A DNA stretch of 64,000 bases from Nocardia acidivorans NBRC 108247. Lineage in GTDB: Bacteria > Actinomycetota > Actinomycetes > Mycobacteriales > Mycobacteriaceae. The DNA lies in contig NZ_BDAW01000016.1 in assembly GCF_001625085.1 (NCBI RefSeq), positions 101,227-165,226 of the forward strand, in the 5' to 3' direction. Every line of letters begins with the position of its first letter. The stretch's first letter is position 1. Below the pieces are notes generated by a model that saw nothing but the letters and a program-made list of their open reading frames with translations, was not told the origin of the DNA and ran no database searches. Shown in pieces: positions 1 to 8,317 of this stretch. The translations under genes and the position numbers were made by a program.

Positions 1-1
1 C

Positions 2-1072
2 GTCTACGTGCTCGTCGGCGGTATGAAGGGCACCACCTGGGTGCAGATCGTCAAGGCGGTCCTGCTCATCGCCGCCGCCGGGGCCATGACCATCTGGGTG
101 CTGGCCAAGTACGGGATGAACCTGTCCCATCTGCTCCAGGATGCGGTCGATCACGGCGGCAAAGTGGGGGACAAGCTCCTCGAGCCCGGGGTGAAGTACG
201 GCAAGAACGGCACCTCCAAGCTCGACTTCCTGTCTCTCGCACTGGCTCTGGTGCTCGGCACGGCGGGGCTGCCGCATGTGCTCATGCGGTTCTATACGGT
301 GCCGACCGCCAAGGACGCGCGGCGTTCGGTGGTGTGGGCGATCGGTTTGATCGGCGTCTTCTATCTGTTCACCCTGGTGCTCGGCTACGGCGCCGGCGCG
401 CTGGTCGGGCCGGAGAAGATCGCCAAGGCCCCGGGTAAGGAGAATGCCGCCGCACCGCTGCTCGCGCTCGAACTGGGCGGGCCCGTGCTGATGGGATTCG
501 TTGCGGCCGTTGCCTTCGCGACCATCCTGGCGGTGGTCGCGGGGCTCACCATCACCGCCTCGGCGTCCTTCGCGCACGACGTGTACGCCAATGTCATCAA
601 GCGCGGCAGCGGTGAGGGTAAGGACAACGAGGTGAAGGTCGCGCGCATCACCGCGGTGGTGATCGGCGCGGTGGCCATCGTCGGCGGCATCCTGGCAAAG
701 AACCAGAATGTCGCCTTCCTGGTTGCCCTGGCGTTCGCGGTGGCGGCCTCGGCCAACCTGCCGACCATCCTGTACTCGCTGTTCTGGCGGCGCTTCAATA
801 CCGCTGGGGCACTGTGGAGTATCTACGGCGGACTGGCGGTGACGATCGTGCTCATCGTCTTCTCCCCGGCGGTGTCCGGTGCGCCCACGGCGATGATCAA
901 ATCGATGGACTTCCACTGGTTCCCGCTCGCCAACCCCGGATTGGTGTCCATCCCCGTTTCGTTCGCCCTGGGCTGGCTGGGAACCATGCTTTCGGCCGAA
1001 CGCAACAATGCGAAGTTTGCTGAGATGCAGGTGCGCTCGCTGACCGGCGCGGGAGCGGAAAAATCTGGGTAA
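2..1072 (+). CDS. Cation/acetate-type sodium:solute symporter, C-terminal part (5' end outside window)
   Basis: This is the C-terminal part of a sodium:solute symporter (SSS family, ActP/acetate-permease-like), an inner-membrane protein that couples uptake of a small carboxylate or similar solute to a cation gradient. The open frame runs in from the window edge, so the true start lies upstream. About 355 residues are visible, with at least seven hydrophobic segments. The stretch reading GLPHVLMRFYTVPTAKDARRS is characteristic of ActP-type members. The gene ends at TAA 1070-1072 and is followed by an AT-rich gap with a strong hairpin. The substrate is not provable from sequence; family assignment is firm. 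Confidence 0.85.
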   Translation, partial: VYVLVGGMKGTTWVQIVKAVLLIAAAGAMTIWVLAKYGMNLSHLLQDAVDHGGKVGDKLLEPGVKYGKNGTSKLDFLSLALALVLGTAGLPHVLMRFYTVPTAKDARRSVVWAIGLIGVFYLFTLVLGYGAGALVGPEKIAKAPGKENAAAPLLALELGGPVLMGFVAAVAFATILAVVAGLTITASASFAHDVYANVIKRGSGEGKDNEVKVARITAVVIGAVAIVGGILAKNQNVAFLVALAFAVAASANLPTILYSLFWRRFNTAGALWSIYGGLAVTIVLIVFSPAVSGAPTAMIKSMDFHWFPLANPGLVSIPVSFALGWLGTMLSAERNNAKFAEMQVRSLTGAGAEKSG

Positions 1073-1242
1073 TAAAAAGGTAAAGAAATTGTCGCTGAAG
1101 AGTCACTGAAAACCGTTGCGGCATTTCAAGATCAAAAATTTGAAGATCAAAAATACTGCTACGCAACGTGGTTGGGCTGTGTATGCTATTGATCATGCAC
1201 AGCCCCACTACGAGGTGGGATGATGGCGAGGCGGTGTCGTAA
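1073..1242 (+). promoter_or_regulatory. AT-rich intergenic region with 12-bp stem-loop ahead of the atp operon
   Basis: This gap between the symporter and atpI is much richer in A/T than its surroundings. It holds a short direct repeat (AAGATCAAAAAT, twice, near 1127-1153). At 1174-1185 and 1194-1205 lies a 12-bp inverted repeat (GGGCTGTGTATG / CATGCACAGCCC, one G-T pair) with an 8-nt loop. It may terminate the symporter transcript or act as an operator for the atp genes; no poly-T tail follows, so the role is unresolved. Confidence 0.5.
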
Positions 1243-1623
1243 GTGGATGTCAACAGGCTCCGAATGCGCCGTGCGACGGCAATTGCCTTCGCACTCGGCG
1301 CACTGGTACTGATGGCCTCCGGCCTGCTCGACAGATTGTTGCTGGGTGTATTCATCAGTGCCGGACTGGCTCTCGGTTGGATCAACGCGCAAATCACGTG
1401 GATGTCGATTGTGCGAATCACCGATGCGGAAACTCCCAGCAAACAAAAACTCGCATTGTCCTCCGCGGCGCGGCTGATCATTTTGACCGGCCTGTCGATA
1501 GTCGTCGCCTTCTTCACCCGGCCCTACGGTGTCGGAATCTTCTTCGGGCTGGCCGTCTTTCAATTGATTCTGGTACTGCATACCGCATTGCCCGAGGTGA
1601 AAGGGCTTCGACAGCAGCCATGA
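1243..1623 (+). CDS. atpI: AtpI-like small membrane protein (ATP synthase protein I family)
   Basis: A 126-residue membrane protein with four hydrophobic segments, placed directly before atpB as the AtpI/Rv1303-type protein is in actinobacterial ATP synthase operons. AtpI-family proteins assist c-ring assembly or ion handling; that role is known for the family and not shown here. The start is GTG 1243 with a GAGG-like ribosome site about 10 bases upstream. Its stop overlaps the atpB start (ATGA, 1620-1623), which implies translational coupling. Assignment rests mostly on size, topology and position. Confidence 0.7.
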   Translation: MDVNRLRMRRATAIAFALGALVLMASGLLDRLLLGVFISAGLALGWINAQITWMSIVRITDAETPSKQKLALSSAARLIILTGLSIVVAFFTRPYGVGIFFGLAVFQLILVLHTALPEVKGLRQQP

Positions 1624-2405
1624 GCCATCCCGTCGCTTCGATTGCCCAGATGTCCGTCACCCTGAGCGCCGAAGGGGAGTCGGAGTCCAAGATCCACGTC
1701 GGCGACCACGCGGTCGCGCGGCTGTGGGGTCTGGAATTCAATGTCGACACCATTGTGTCGACATCCGTTGCCGCCCTGATCGTGCTGAGCCTCGCGTTCT
1801 ATCTGCGGGTCAAGCTCACCTCCGGGGTCCCCAACGGCGTACAGCTGTTCTTCGAGACCGTCACCGCGCAGATGCGCAATCAGGTCGAGACGGCCATCGG
1901 TATGAAGGTCGCGCCGTTCGTGCTGCCGCTCGCGGTCACCCTCTTCACCTTCATCCTGCTCTCCAATTGGTTGTCGGTGCTTCCGGTGCAATACGGCTCG
2001 GGTGAGTTGATCGCCCCGCCCGCCTCCGACGTGAACTTCGTCTACGCGCTGGCGCTCTTCGTATTCGTCGCCTATCACGCGGCGGGTGTGGGCAGGCGCG
2101 GTGCGGGCGGCCACGCCAAACAACTGCTCAAGGGCCACACCGGTTGGGGCCCCATGATTTTCATCAATGTGATCGAGGAAATCGCCAAGCCGCTCTCCCT
2201 GGCCTTGCGACTCTTCGGCAATATGTTCGCCGGTGGCGTCATGGTCGCGGTGATCACGCTGTTCCCCTTCTGGATCAGCTGGGGCCCGAATGCGGTATGG
2301 AAGTTGTTCGACCTCTTCGTCGGCGCCATCCAGGCATTCATCTTCTCCCTGCTGACCGTTCTGTACTTCAGCCAGTCGATGTCGCTGGAGCACGAAAAGC
2401 ACTGA
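1620..2405 (+). CDS. atpB: F-type ATP synthase subunit a (AtpB)
   Basis: Subunit a of the Fo sector, about 261 residues, forms the two proton half-channels next to the c-ring. The C-terminal hallmark [14 protein letters not shown] is intact and supplies the essential arginine at about residue 197. The final helix ([17 protein letters not shown]) is also typical. The ATG at 1620 overlaps the preceding stop; an in-frame ATG at 1650 is an alternative. Everything needed for function seems present. The oddity lies in the operon, which contains no F1 genes. Confidence 0.93.
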   Translation: MSHPVASIAQMSVTLSAEGESESKIHVGDHAVARLWGLEFNVDTIVSTSVAALIVLSLAFYLRVKLTSGVPNGVQLFFETVTAQMRNQVETAIGMKVAPFVLPLAVTLFTFILLSNWLSVLPVQYGSGELIAPPASDVNFVYALALFVFVAYHAAGVGRRGAGGHAKQLLKGHTGWGPMIFINVIEEIAKPLSLALRLFGNMFAGGVMVAVITLFPFWISWGPNAVWKLFDLFVGAIQAFIFSLLTVLYFSQSMSLEHEKH

Positions 2406-2446
2406 TCGGCACCGCTGTTCGGTGATAGTTTCCACAAAGGAAGTGA

Positions 2447-2707
<261 letters not shown>

Positions 2708-2715
2708 ACGTCATC

Positions 2716-3222
2716 ATGTCTCCGAGAACAGATGTGGAGGCCGCGGGGAACTTCCTGATCCCCAACGGCACCTTCTTCGCCGAGCTCGTGATCTTCCTGA
2801 TCGTGCTCGGGGTCATCATGTTCTTCGTGGTTCCGCCGATCCGAAAGGTATTGGCGGAGCGGGAGGCTCGGGTCGAGGAGACGGCGGCGACCAGCAAATC
2901 GGCGAACGAGTTGTTCGCCGAGGCCGAGGCCAGATACCAGTCCGCATTGGAGAAGGCTCGGGCCGAGGCGGCCGAGATCCGCAACCAGGCGCGCGCCGAA
3001 GGCCGGGCGATACTCGAAGAACTACGCGGCGATGCTCAAAAAGAGGTCGACCACATCGTCGCGGAATCCTCGGCGCACCTGCGTGCCGAGGCTGATCAGG
3101 TCGCCGCCGAACTACGCGAGGACGTCGAACCGCTGGCCCAGAATCTCGCCGATCGCATGCTCGGCGTGAGTTCCAGACCCCGGACCAGCGCCGGCCATCA
3201 GAGAGGACGGGGGACGCCCTGA
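2716..3222 (+). CDS. atpF: F-type ATP synthase subunit b (AtpF)
   Basis: A 168-residue stator subunit: a short N-terminus (NFLIPNGTFFAELV, as in mycobacterial AtpF), one transmembrane helix around residues 20-40, then a long charged coiled coil rich in Ala, Glu and Arg. In a complete enzyme this peripheral stalk holds the F1 head still. The gene lies 8 bases after atpE and its last base overlaps the next start (3222). The C-terminus (RTSAGHQRGRGTP) is normal in length. Confidence 0.92.
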   Translation: MSPRTDVEAAGNFLIPNGTFFAELVIFLIVLGVIMFFVVPPIRKVLAEREARVEETAATSKSANELFAEAEARYQSALEKARAEAAEIRNQARAEGRAILEELRGDAQKEVDHIVAESSAHLRAEADQVAAELREDVEPLAQNLADRMLGVSSRPRTSAGHQRGRGTP

Positions 3223-3794
3223 TGCACACCAATGGGCTGCTCGCCGAAGGCATTTACCACATCACCTTCGATTGGCCCGTCTTCTTCAGCCAGCTATTCG
3301 GCTTCGGCGTCATCATCTGGATTTTCGTCAAATACATTCTGCCGCCTTTGCAGAAGATCATGTCCAAGGCGCAGGACACCGTGCGACGGCAACTGGAGGA
3401 GAGCGAAGACGCGGCGGTTCGCCTGACCGACGCCAAGACCGCGTACGACAGCGCCATCGCCGAGGCGAAGGCCGAACTCGAGCGAATGCGCTCCGAGGCG
3501 CGCACCGATGCCGACCGCATCATCGCGCAAATGCGTGAGGCCGCGGCCGCCGAGGTGGAGCGGGTGCGCAAACAGGGCCGCGATCAGATCCTGCAGTACC
3601 GCAGGCAGTTGATGCGCGATCTGGAGGCCGATCTCTCGGCCGCCATGCTCGACCTCACCGAGGAGAAGGTGCGCGAGCAGATCGGCACCCCGCAGGCCAG
3701 GTCCGAGAGCGTGGAGCGTTTCCTCCAGGATCTCGAGGTGCTGGCCAACTCGGCTCCGGCCGCGCGGCGGCAGCCGCAGACCGGGCTGAACTAG
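3222..3794 (+). CDS. Second b-type stator subunit: AtpH b-domain without the delta domain
   Basis: A 190-residue protein matching the N-terminal b half of the mycobacterial b-delta fusion AtpH (about 440 residues): one N-terminal membrane helix (VFFSQLFGFGVIIWIFVKYILPP) followed by a coiled coil ending with RSESVERFLQDLEVLA, the usual linker region. It then stops (TAG 3792-3794) where the delta domain should begin. No delta-like sequence is seen in any frame downstream, because a convergent gene follows at once. It is therefore either a stand-alone b' subunit or a cleanly truncated atpH. No atpA, G, D or C follows. Confidence 0.85.
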   Translation: MHTNGLLAEGIYHITFDWPVFFSQLFGFGVIIWIFVKYILPPLQKIMSKAQDTVRRQLEESEDAAVRLTDAKTAYDSAIAEAKAELERMRSEARTDADRIIAQMREAAAAEVERVRKQGRDQILQYRRQLMRDLEADLSAAMLDLTEEKVREQIGTPQARSESVERFLQDLEVLANSAPAARRQPQTGLN

Positions 3795-3795
3795 A

Positions 3796-3818
3796 AACCG
3801 TGTGATCTGGACACGGTT
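3796..3818. terminator. Stem-loop between convergent atp operon and VOC gene
   Basis: A perfect 8-bp inverted repeat (AACCGTGT / ACACGGTT) with a 7-nt loop lies two bases after the atp operon stop and overlaps the stop codon of the convergent VOC gene. The position suggests a bidirectional terminator. Confidence 0.6.
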
Positions 3819-4545
3819 ATTCCGGATCCCGGCCGGTCAGGCAATATTCCTGACCGGCCGGATCGGCCATGACCAGCCATCCCGCGCCCCCATTGCGCAC
3901 GCGCCGCGCGCCGAGCCGCTCGTGCCAGGCCGCGGTGGTCTCGATATCGGAACAGGCCAGATCCACATGCGCGGCGGTGGGCCGATCCTGCTCCAGCCGT
4001 TGCAGCAGCAGTTTCACCGGTAGTGCGGAATCCGGTGTGAGCCTTGAGAATTCGGGCAGACGGCCGGATGTCCACGACCAGCCGGTCAATTCGGTCCAGA
4101 AGCGGACCTCGTCGTCGTAATCGCTCGGCCCGATATCCAGGCAGACCTGATCCAGGCGGCTGCGATCACCCTGCGGGCCGGTGACCACCGGTGCGATATC
4201 GCCCTCATTGCCCGCCGGGGTCAGACAGAAGATCATCCCGTGCGGTGATTTGAGCACGGTGAAGTCCGGATGTTCGAGAACCAGTGTGGCCCCGAGCGTG
4301 ACGGCCCGGTTGACCTGGCTCGGAATATCGTCGACATCCAGATCCAGGTGAATACGCGGGCCGTGCGGCACGGCCTGCATCTTCACCGCGGGCGCACCGG
4401 AATCCGGTAGCAGCGTGACGAATTCGGAGTTCTCGCCCCGCCTGGCCGAGAGCGTGGTGGCGGTGACCGCGCTCCAGAACTCCGCGCAGGCGTCGAACTG
4501 TGTTGCCGGTTGGTCGAGGAAGGTCCAGATCCACCGAATCGTCAT
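3817..4545 (-). CDS. VOC/glyoxalase-fold protein with two domains
   Basis: A 242-residue protein with two tandem vicinal-oxygen-chelate (glyoxalase/bleomycin-resistance) modules, each showing the pattern HLDLDVDDI or HVDLACSDIE followed by a C-terminal DPAGQEYCL-type strand. Such proteins in actinobacteria are often metal-dependent dioxygenases, lyases or binding proteins; the substrate cannot be read here. The start ATG 4543-4545 overlaps the stop of the upstream AraC regulator (ATGA), so the two are coupled and probably functionally linked. Confidence 0.75.
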   Translation of the reverse strand: MTIRWIWTFLDQPATQFDACAEFWSAVTATTLSARRGENSEFVTLLPDSGAPAVKMQAVPHGPRIHLDLDVDDIPSQVNRAVTLGATLVLEHPDFTVLKSPHGMIFCLTPAGNEGDIAPVVTGPQGDRSRLDQVCLDIGPSDYDDEVRFWTELTGWSWTSGRLPEFSRLTPDSALPVKLLLQRLEQDRPTAAHVDLACSDIETTAAWHERLGARRVRNGGAGWLVMADPAGQEYCLTGRDPE

Positions 4546-5537
4546 GCTGTCTCCCAACTCTCGCGATGCCAGTCTTTGCGGAAGGTTTTGCGGTAGGTCA
4601 GCGGCGGCACACCCAGCTCGGCGCGCATGTGATGGCGCAGCGAGGCGGCGGTGCCCATCCCGGCCGAGCGGGCCACCTCGTCGATGGCCAGATCGGTGGT
4701 CTCCAGCAGCTGGCGTGCGTGCCGCAGCCGCTGTTGCAATACCCACGCGCCCGGGGCCATACCGGTCTCGGCCTTGAATCGGCGGGTGAAGGTCCGCACG
4801 CTCATACACGCGTGCGCGGCAAGGGAATTCAGATCCAACTCCTGATCCAGATGCGCCAGCGCCCACAGCCGGGTCGGCGCGGTGCCGTCCGAACCCGGTT
4901 CGGGGACCTGCTGTTCGATGAATTGCGATTGCCCGCCCTCACGCCACGGGGGAACCACGCAGTAGCGGGCCGCGTGATTGGCCACCGCGCTGCCGTGATC
5001 GGTGCGGATCAGATGCAGGCACAGATCGATTCCGGCCGCCAAACCCGCTGCGGTCCAGATGTTTCCGTCCTCGACGAAGAGCAGATTCTCATCCAGGCGC
5101 ACGCTCGGGTAGAGCGAGCGGAACATCTCGGCGAAGTGCCAGTGCGTGGTGGCGCGGCGGCCGTCCAGCAGCCCGGCCGCGGCGAGTACGAATGCGCCCG
5201 TGCAGATGGAGACGATGCGCGTGTCCGGGCCGATGGTGCGCAGCGCCGCGGCCAGCTCCGGGGTGAGCACGCCCCGGGTGCGCGGTTCGGCGATGCGGGT
5301 GCCGGGCACGATGACGGTGTCCGCGCGGGCCAGCAGTTCGGGTCCGTGCGCGGGGACGACGGCATAGCCGGTGGTGGTGCAAATGGCCTGTCGCGCTTGC
5401 AATCCGCACACCTGGACGTCGTAGAGCGGGCGGCCCGACTCATCCTTGGCCTCGCCGAGGACCAGGGGCGCGATGGTCATATCGAAGCCGATCAGCGGTT
5501 CCAGCGCCAGCACGGCCACCAGATGCGGTGCGGTCAT
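4542..5537 (-). CDS. GlxA/FtrA-type AraC-family transcriptional regulator (DJ-1/PfpI + HTH)
   Basis: A 331-residue regulator with an N-terminal DJ-1/PfpI-like amidotransferase fold (about residues 5-180; nucleophile-elbow segment IVSICTGAFVLAAAGLLDG with Cys) and a C-terminal AraC double helix-turn-helix (SVRTFTRRFKAETGMAPGAWVL and WHRES end). The start was chosen at ATG 5535-5537 because AGGAGG lies 6 bases upstream; a longer frame exists but lacks such a site. It is divergent from an MFS transporter and coupled to the VOC gene, so it probably controls one or both. Confidence 0.85.
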   Translation of the reverse strand: MTAPHLVAVLALEPLIGFDMTIAPLVLGEAKDESGRPLYDVQVCGLQARQAICTTTGYAVVPAHGPELLARADTVIVPGTRIAEPRTRGVLTPELAAALRTIGPDTRIVSICTGAFVLAAAGLLDGRRATTHWHFAEMFRSLYPSVRLDENLLFVEDGNIWTAAGLAAGIDLCLHLIRTDHGSAVANHAARYCVVPPWREGGQSQFIEQQVPEPGSDGTAPTRLWALAHLDQELDLNSLAAHACMSVRTFTRRFKAETGMAPGAWVLQQRLRHARQLLETTDLAIDEVARSAGMGTAASLRHHMRAELGVPPLTYRKTFRKDWHRESWETA

Positions 5538-5632
5538 CCGCGGCCTCCTCTCCCTCGGTATTGGCCGAATATTGACGCATTGTGTCATTCAGGCCACTCG
5601 TTCGCCAGCGGGAATTCCGTCACGCTCTAGCG

Positions 5633-7012
5633 GTGAGCGAACTCGAGACCGGCCCCGTCGTCGAATCATCACCCGGCGCAGCGTCATTGCGCGCTGCGGA
5701 TTCCATGCCCTCGGCATCGGGGAACTATCCGGGCCGACTGCATCCCGCGTGGATCGTCGCCGCGATCGGATTCATCGCATTGATCGGTGCGGCGGCCTTC
5801 CGCTCGGTCCCCGGTGTGCTCATGGAGCCGCTGCACGAGGAGTTCGGCTGGTCGCACGGGACCATCGGCGCGGCCGTCTCGCTGAATGTGCTGCTGTACG
5901 GCCTGATTTCGCCCTTCGCGGCCGCGCTCATGGATCGCTTCGGCATTCGGCGAGTGGTGGCGAGCGCCCTGCTGCTGATCGCCGCCGGTGCGGGCCTGAC
6001 CGTCTTCATGACCCGGCCGTGGCAGTTGATGGCCACCTGGGGCCTGCTGGTGGGCATCGGGGTGGGCTCGATGTCCATGCCGTTCGTGGCCACCATCACC
6101 GGACGCTGGTTTGTGCGCCAGCGCGGACTGGTGACCGGTGTGCTCACCGCGGCGGGTGCGGCCGGACAGCTGGTGTTCCTGCCGCTGATCGCGCGGCTGG
6201 CGGGCGATTACGGTTGGCGCACACCCTCTCTCGTGGTGGCGGGGACCGCGCTGGTGGTGGTGCCGCTGGTGCTGCTGTTCATCCGCGACTATCCGAGCGA
6301 TATCGGCGTCACCGCGTACGGGGCCGAACCGGGCAGCGCAATCGGGGTGCGCGCGCAGGCCCCGGGCGGTGCGGGCCGGGCGATCACCGTACTGTTCTCC
6401 GTCGCTCGCAAGCCCGTATTCTGGTTGCTGGCAGGCGGTTTCGCGATCTGTGGCATGTCAACCAACGGTCTCATCGGCACGCATTTCGTGAGCGCCGCAC
6501 ATGATCACGGCATGCCCGCCACCACCGCGGCCGGACTTCTCGCGCTCGTGGGCGTCTTCGATGTGGCCGGAACCATCGCCTCGGGCTGGTTCACCGATCG
6601 CGTGGACTCCCGGTATCTGCTGGTCGGCTATTACTCGCTGCGCGGACTGTCGCTGCTGGTGCTGCCCATGCTCTTCGGTCCGGATGTGCAGCCGAGTATG
6701 TGGGCGTTCATCATCTTCTACGGTCTGGACTGGATCGCCACGGTGCCGCCGACCGTCGCCCTGTGCCGCGAGCATTTCGGCGAGGACGGACCGGTCGCCT
6801 TCGGCTGGGTCTTCGCCTCACATCAGATCGGCGCGGCCGTCGCGGCCTTCGGTGCGGGCTATATCCGCGATATCCAGGGCAGCTACACCCCGGCCTGGTA
6901 CATCGCCGGGGCGCTGTGCGGCCTGGCGGCGCTCATGTCGGCGAGCATCCGCCGCAAACAACCCGAGGTCGCCGCGGACCCGTCAGCTGTCGATGGCGTT
7001 GTGCGGGCGTGA
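5633..7012 (+). CDS. MFS transporter (OFA/monocarboxylate-like)
   Basis: A 12-helix major facilitator of about 459 residues. The first helix carries RSVPGVLMEPLHEEFGWSHG and the loop DRFGIRR, as in oxalate/formate-antiporter or monocarboxylate-type MFS proteins. It is divergent from the AraC regulator and probably under its control. The start is uncertain: GTG 5633 is chosen, with GTG 5582 and ATG 5705 also in frame and none with a clear ribosome site. Its 3' end overlaps the convergent DUF3099 gene by 30 bases. The substrate is unknown. Confidence 0.8.
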   Translation: MSELETGPVVESSPGAASLRAADSMPSASGNYPGRLHPAWIVAAIGFIALIGAAAFRSVPGVLMEPLHEEFGWSHGTIGAAVSLNVLLYGLISPFAAALMDRFGIRRVVASALLLIAAGAGLTVFMTRPWQLMATWGLLVGIGVGSMSMPFVATITGRWFVRQRGLVTGVLTAAGAAGQLVFLPLIARLAGDYGWRTPSLVVAGTALVVVPLVLLFIRDYPSDIGVTAYGAEPGSAIGVRAQAPGGAGRAITVLFSVARKPVFWLLAGGFAICGMSTNGLIGTHFVSAAHDHGMPATTAAGLLALVGVFDVAGTIASGWFTDRVDSRYLLVGYYSLRGLSLLVLPMLFGPDVQPSMWAFIIFYGLDWIATVPPTVALCREHFGEDGPVAFGWVFASHQIGAAVAAFGAGYIRDIQGSYTPAWYIAGALCGLAALMSASIRRKQPEVAADPSAVDGVVRA

Positions 7013-7420
7013 GTCGAGCGCCTTCTGATTGCGCCGCCCGTCCCAGCGGCTGGGTTCGTCCTTGCTGCGGGGCGGGCGGTCGTTCGCGCCCAGCACCGCG
7101 ATCCACGGCAGCGGAATCGAGACGCCGATGATCAGCAGCGAGATCACCCAGTTGTGCCAGATGCCGTACGCGATCGCCGCCCCCACCAGGCAGGGAATCC
7201 GGAACGCCATGATCATCACGTACCGCCGCACCCGATCGTGATGCTGCTGTTCGAGCGAGGTCGCCGCCTCGGTGATCAGCGTCGGCTGTTCCTTCTCACC
7301 CCGGAAGAACCCCGCCGGTTTACGCTCCGGCATCGGAATCGAACCGGGCGGAAGGAATTCGACCTCGGGGCGAACCTGGCCGCCCTCGGGATCGGCCTGC
7401 GAATCGCCGTCACGCTGCAT
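6983..7420 (-). CDS. DUF3099 membrane protein
   Basis: A 145-residue protein with a soluble N-terminus, two adjacent membrane helices (VMIMAFRIPCLVGAAIAYG and WVISLLIIGVSIPLPWIAV) and a basic tail, matching the actinobacterial DUF3099 family. The segment TLITEAATSLEQQHHDRVRRY precedes the first helix. It is divergent from the small DUF3039 gene. These two conserved genes sit near sigA/sigB in mycobacteria too (from memory). No biochemical function is known. Confidence 0.75.
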   Translation of the reverse strand: MQRDGDSQADPEGGQVRPEVEFLPPGSIPMPERKPAGFFRGEKEQPTLITEAATSLEQQHHDRVRRYVMIMAFRIPCLVGAAIAYGIWHNWVISLLIIGVSIPLPWIAVLGANDRPPRSKDEPSRWDGRRNQKALDSRPHNAIDS

Positions 7421-7496
7421 ACCTCGAGTGTTGCACTCCCGCCTGTCGAATGCACACGCCGGTTGCCTCCCGCGTAGCTCCTGGCATCATGGATGG

Positions 7497-7730
7497 GTGA
7501 GCACAGACACCCTGGTACGCCCGGAAACGACCACCGACGAGTCGACCGACAGCGACATCCCCAAGGTCTTCCACTATGTGAAGAAGAACAAGATCGCCGA
7601 AAGCGCCGTCATGGGCACCTTCGTCCAGGCCCTGTGCGGCGAGGTCTTCCCCGTCACCCGCTCTCCCAAGCCCGGCTCCCCGGTCTGCGAGGAGTGCAAG
7701 CGCGTATACGAGATGATGAAGAAGGACTAG
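7497..7730 (+). CDS. DUF3039 small protein with two CxxC-like cysteine sites
   Basis: A 77-residue cytoplasmic protein, start GTG 7497, containing ESAVMGTFVQALCGEVFPVTR and PVCEECKRVYEMM. The cysteines (ALCGE and CEEC) suggest a small zinc-binding fold. Conserved actinobacterial DUF3039 proteins have this size and composition. It stands divergent to the DUF3099 gene and probably has its own promoter in 7421-7496. Function unknown. Confidence 0.8.
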   Translation: MSTDTLVRPETTTDESTDSDIPKVFHYVKKNKIAESAVMGTFVQALCGEVFPVTRSPKPGSPVCEECKRVYEMMKKD

Positions 7731-7766
7731 CTGTTTCCACTGTTCAGCGGGTCATAGACCACCGAA

Positions 7767-8003
7767 CTAGGCCGCAGAGTGCCAGTTTGGTGCCATTCTG
7801 AATGGGTCTGGCAATTCCAACACGTCGGCGTTGTCCACTACCACCATGCGGCGAATGCCCTGGTGGATATAGTGGCGCTGAGCCATCGACTTGGCGCCGT
7901 CCATGTGCCCCAACTGGGCACTGGCCCGTTCGTCATCGCCGGTGATCATGGCGATATGGGTAGCCACGGTGTCCCGCAGGTCCGACAGGCGGAAAGTGAC
8001 GCA
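7767..8003 (-). pseudogene. Tyrosine recombinase (phage integrase) C-terminal remnant
   Basis: On the minus strand from about 8003 to TAG 7767 reads FRLSDLRDTVATHIAMITG, then DDERASAQLGH and AQRHYIHQG. This is the C-terminal catalytic core of a tyrosine recombinase: the SDLRDT motif corresponds to HxLRxT, QLGH is the second catalytic His region, and the nucleophile Tyr is in RHYI. The N-terminal two thirds are absent; upstream the frame runs into the flavin monooxygenase fragment. It marks a past integration or deletion event. No tRNA gene or clear attachment-site repeat was found beside it. Confidence 0.7.
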
Positions 8004-8292
8004 ACTCCGGTGGGAACTCGACGCACATCAGGTGCGTGCGATCGGAGTAACACCGGTAGCGGTGGATGCGAATCGCGGGGTCGAACGCGCGGCGCTCGAC
8101 CCCGAACTCGGCCAAGACATCGAAGGTGCGTGGCCACAACAGCAGTGCGCGCGGCGTATTGAGCGGTCCGGGTCTCTTCTCGGTGATCCTGACCGAGATG
8201 CCCTGTGCCAGTAGGGCGCATGCCATGGCGAGACCTGCGGGGCCGGTGCCGATCACGAGCACATCCGGCTTCGAACGGACTCGACCGGACAT
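8004..8292 (-). pseudogene. FAD-dependent aromatic monooxygenase, N-terminal fragment
   Basis: From ATG 8292 the minus strand encodes KPDVLVIGTGPAGLAMACAL (dinucleotide-binding GxGxxG) and then NTPRALLLWPRTFDVLAEFG, the start of a PheA/TfdB-type flavin hydroxylase (full length about 400-550 residues). After about 95 residues homology stops near 8004-8010, where the frame changes into the integrase remnant. The gene lies 25 bases after the HPPD stop and was probably in the same operon before truncation. Confidence 0.7.
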
Positions 8293-8317
8293 CTGCCTCC
8301 GATCGATACGGCTAGGT

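Noticed and set aside
3795..4545. Possibility that the missing delta domain is hidden by a frameshift after the b' gene
   Set aside because: The three plus-strand frames after 3794 show no delta-domain-like sequence, and the region is fully used by the convergent VOC gene.
7731..7766. tRNA gene or attachment site next to the integrase remnant
   Set aside because: No cloverleaf, CCA-type end or paired direct repeat could be found.
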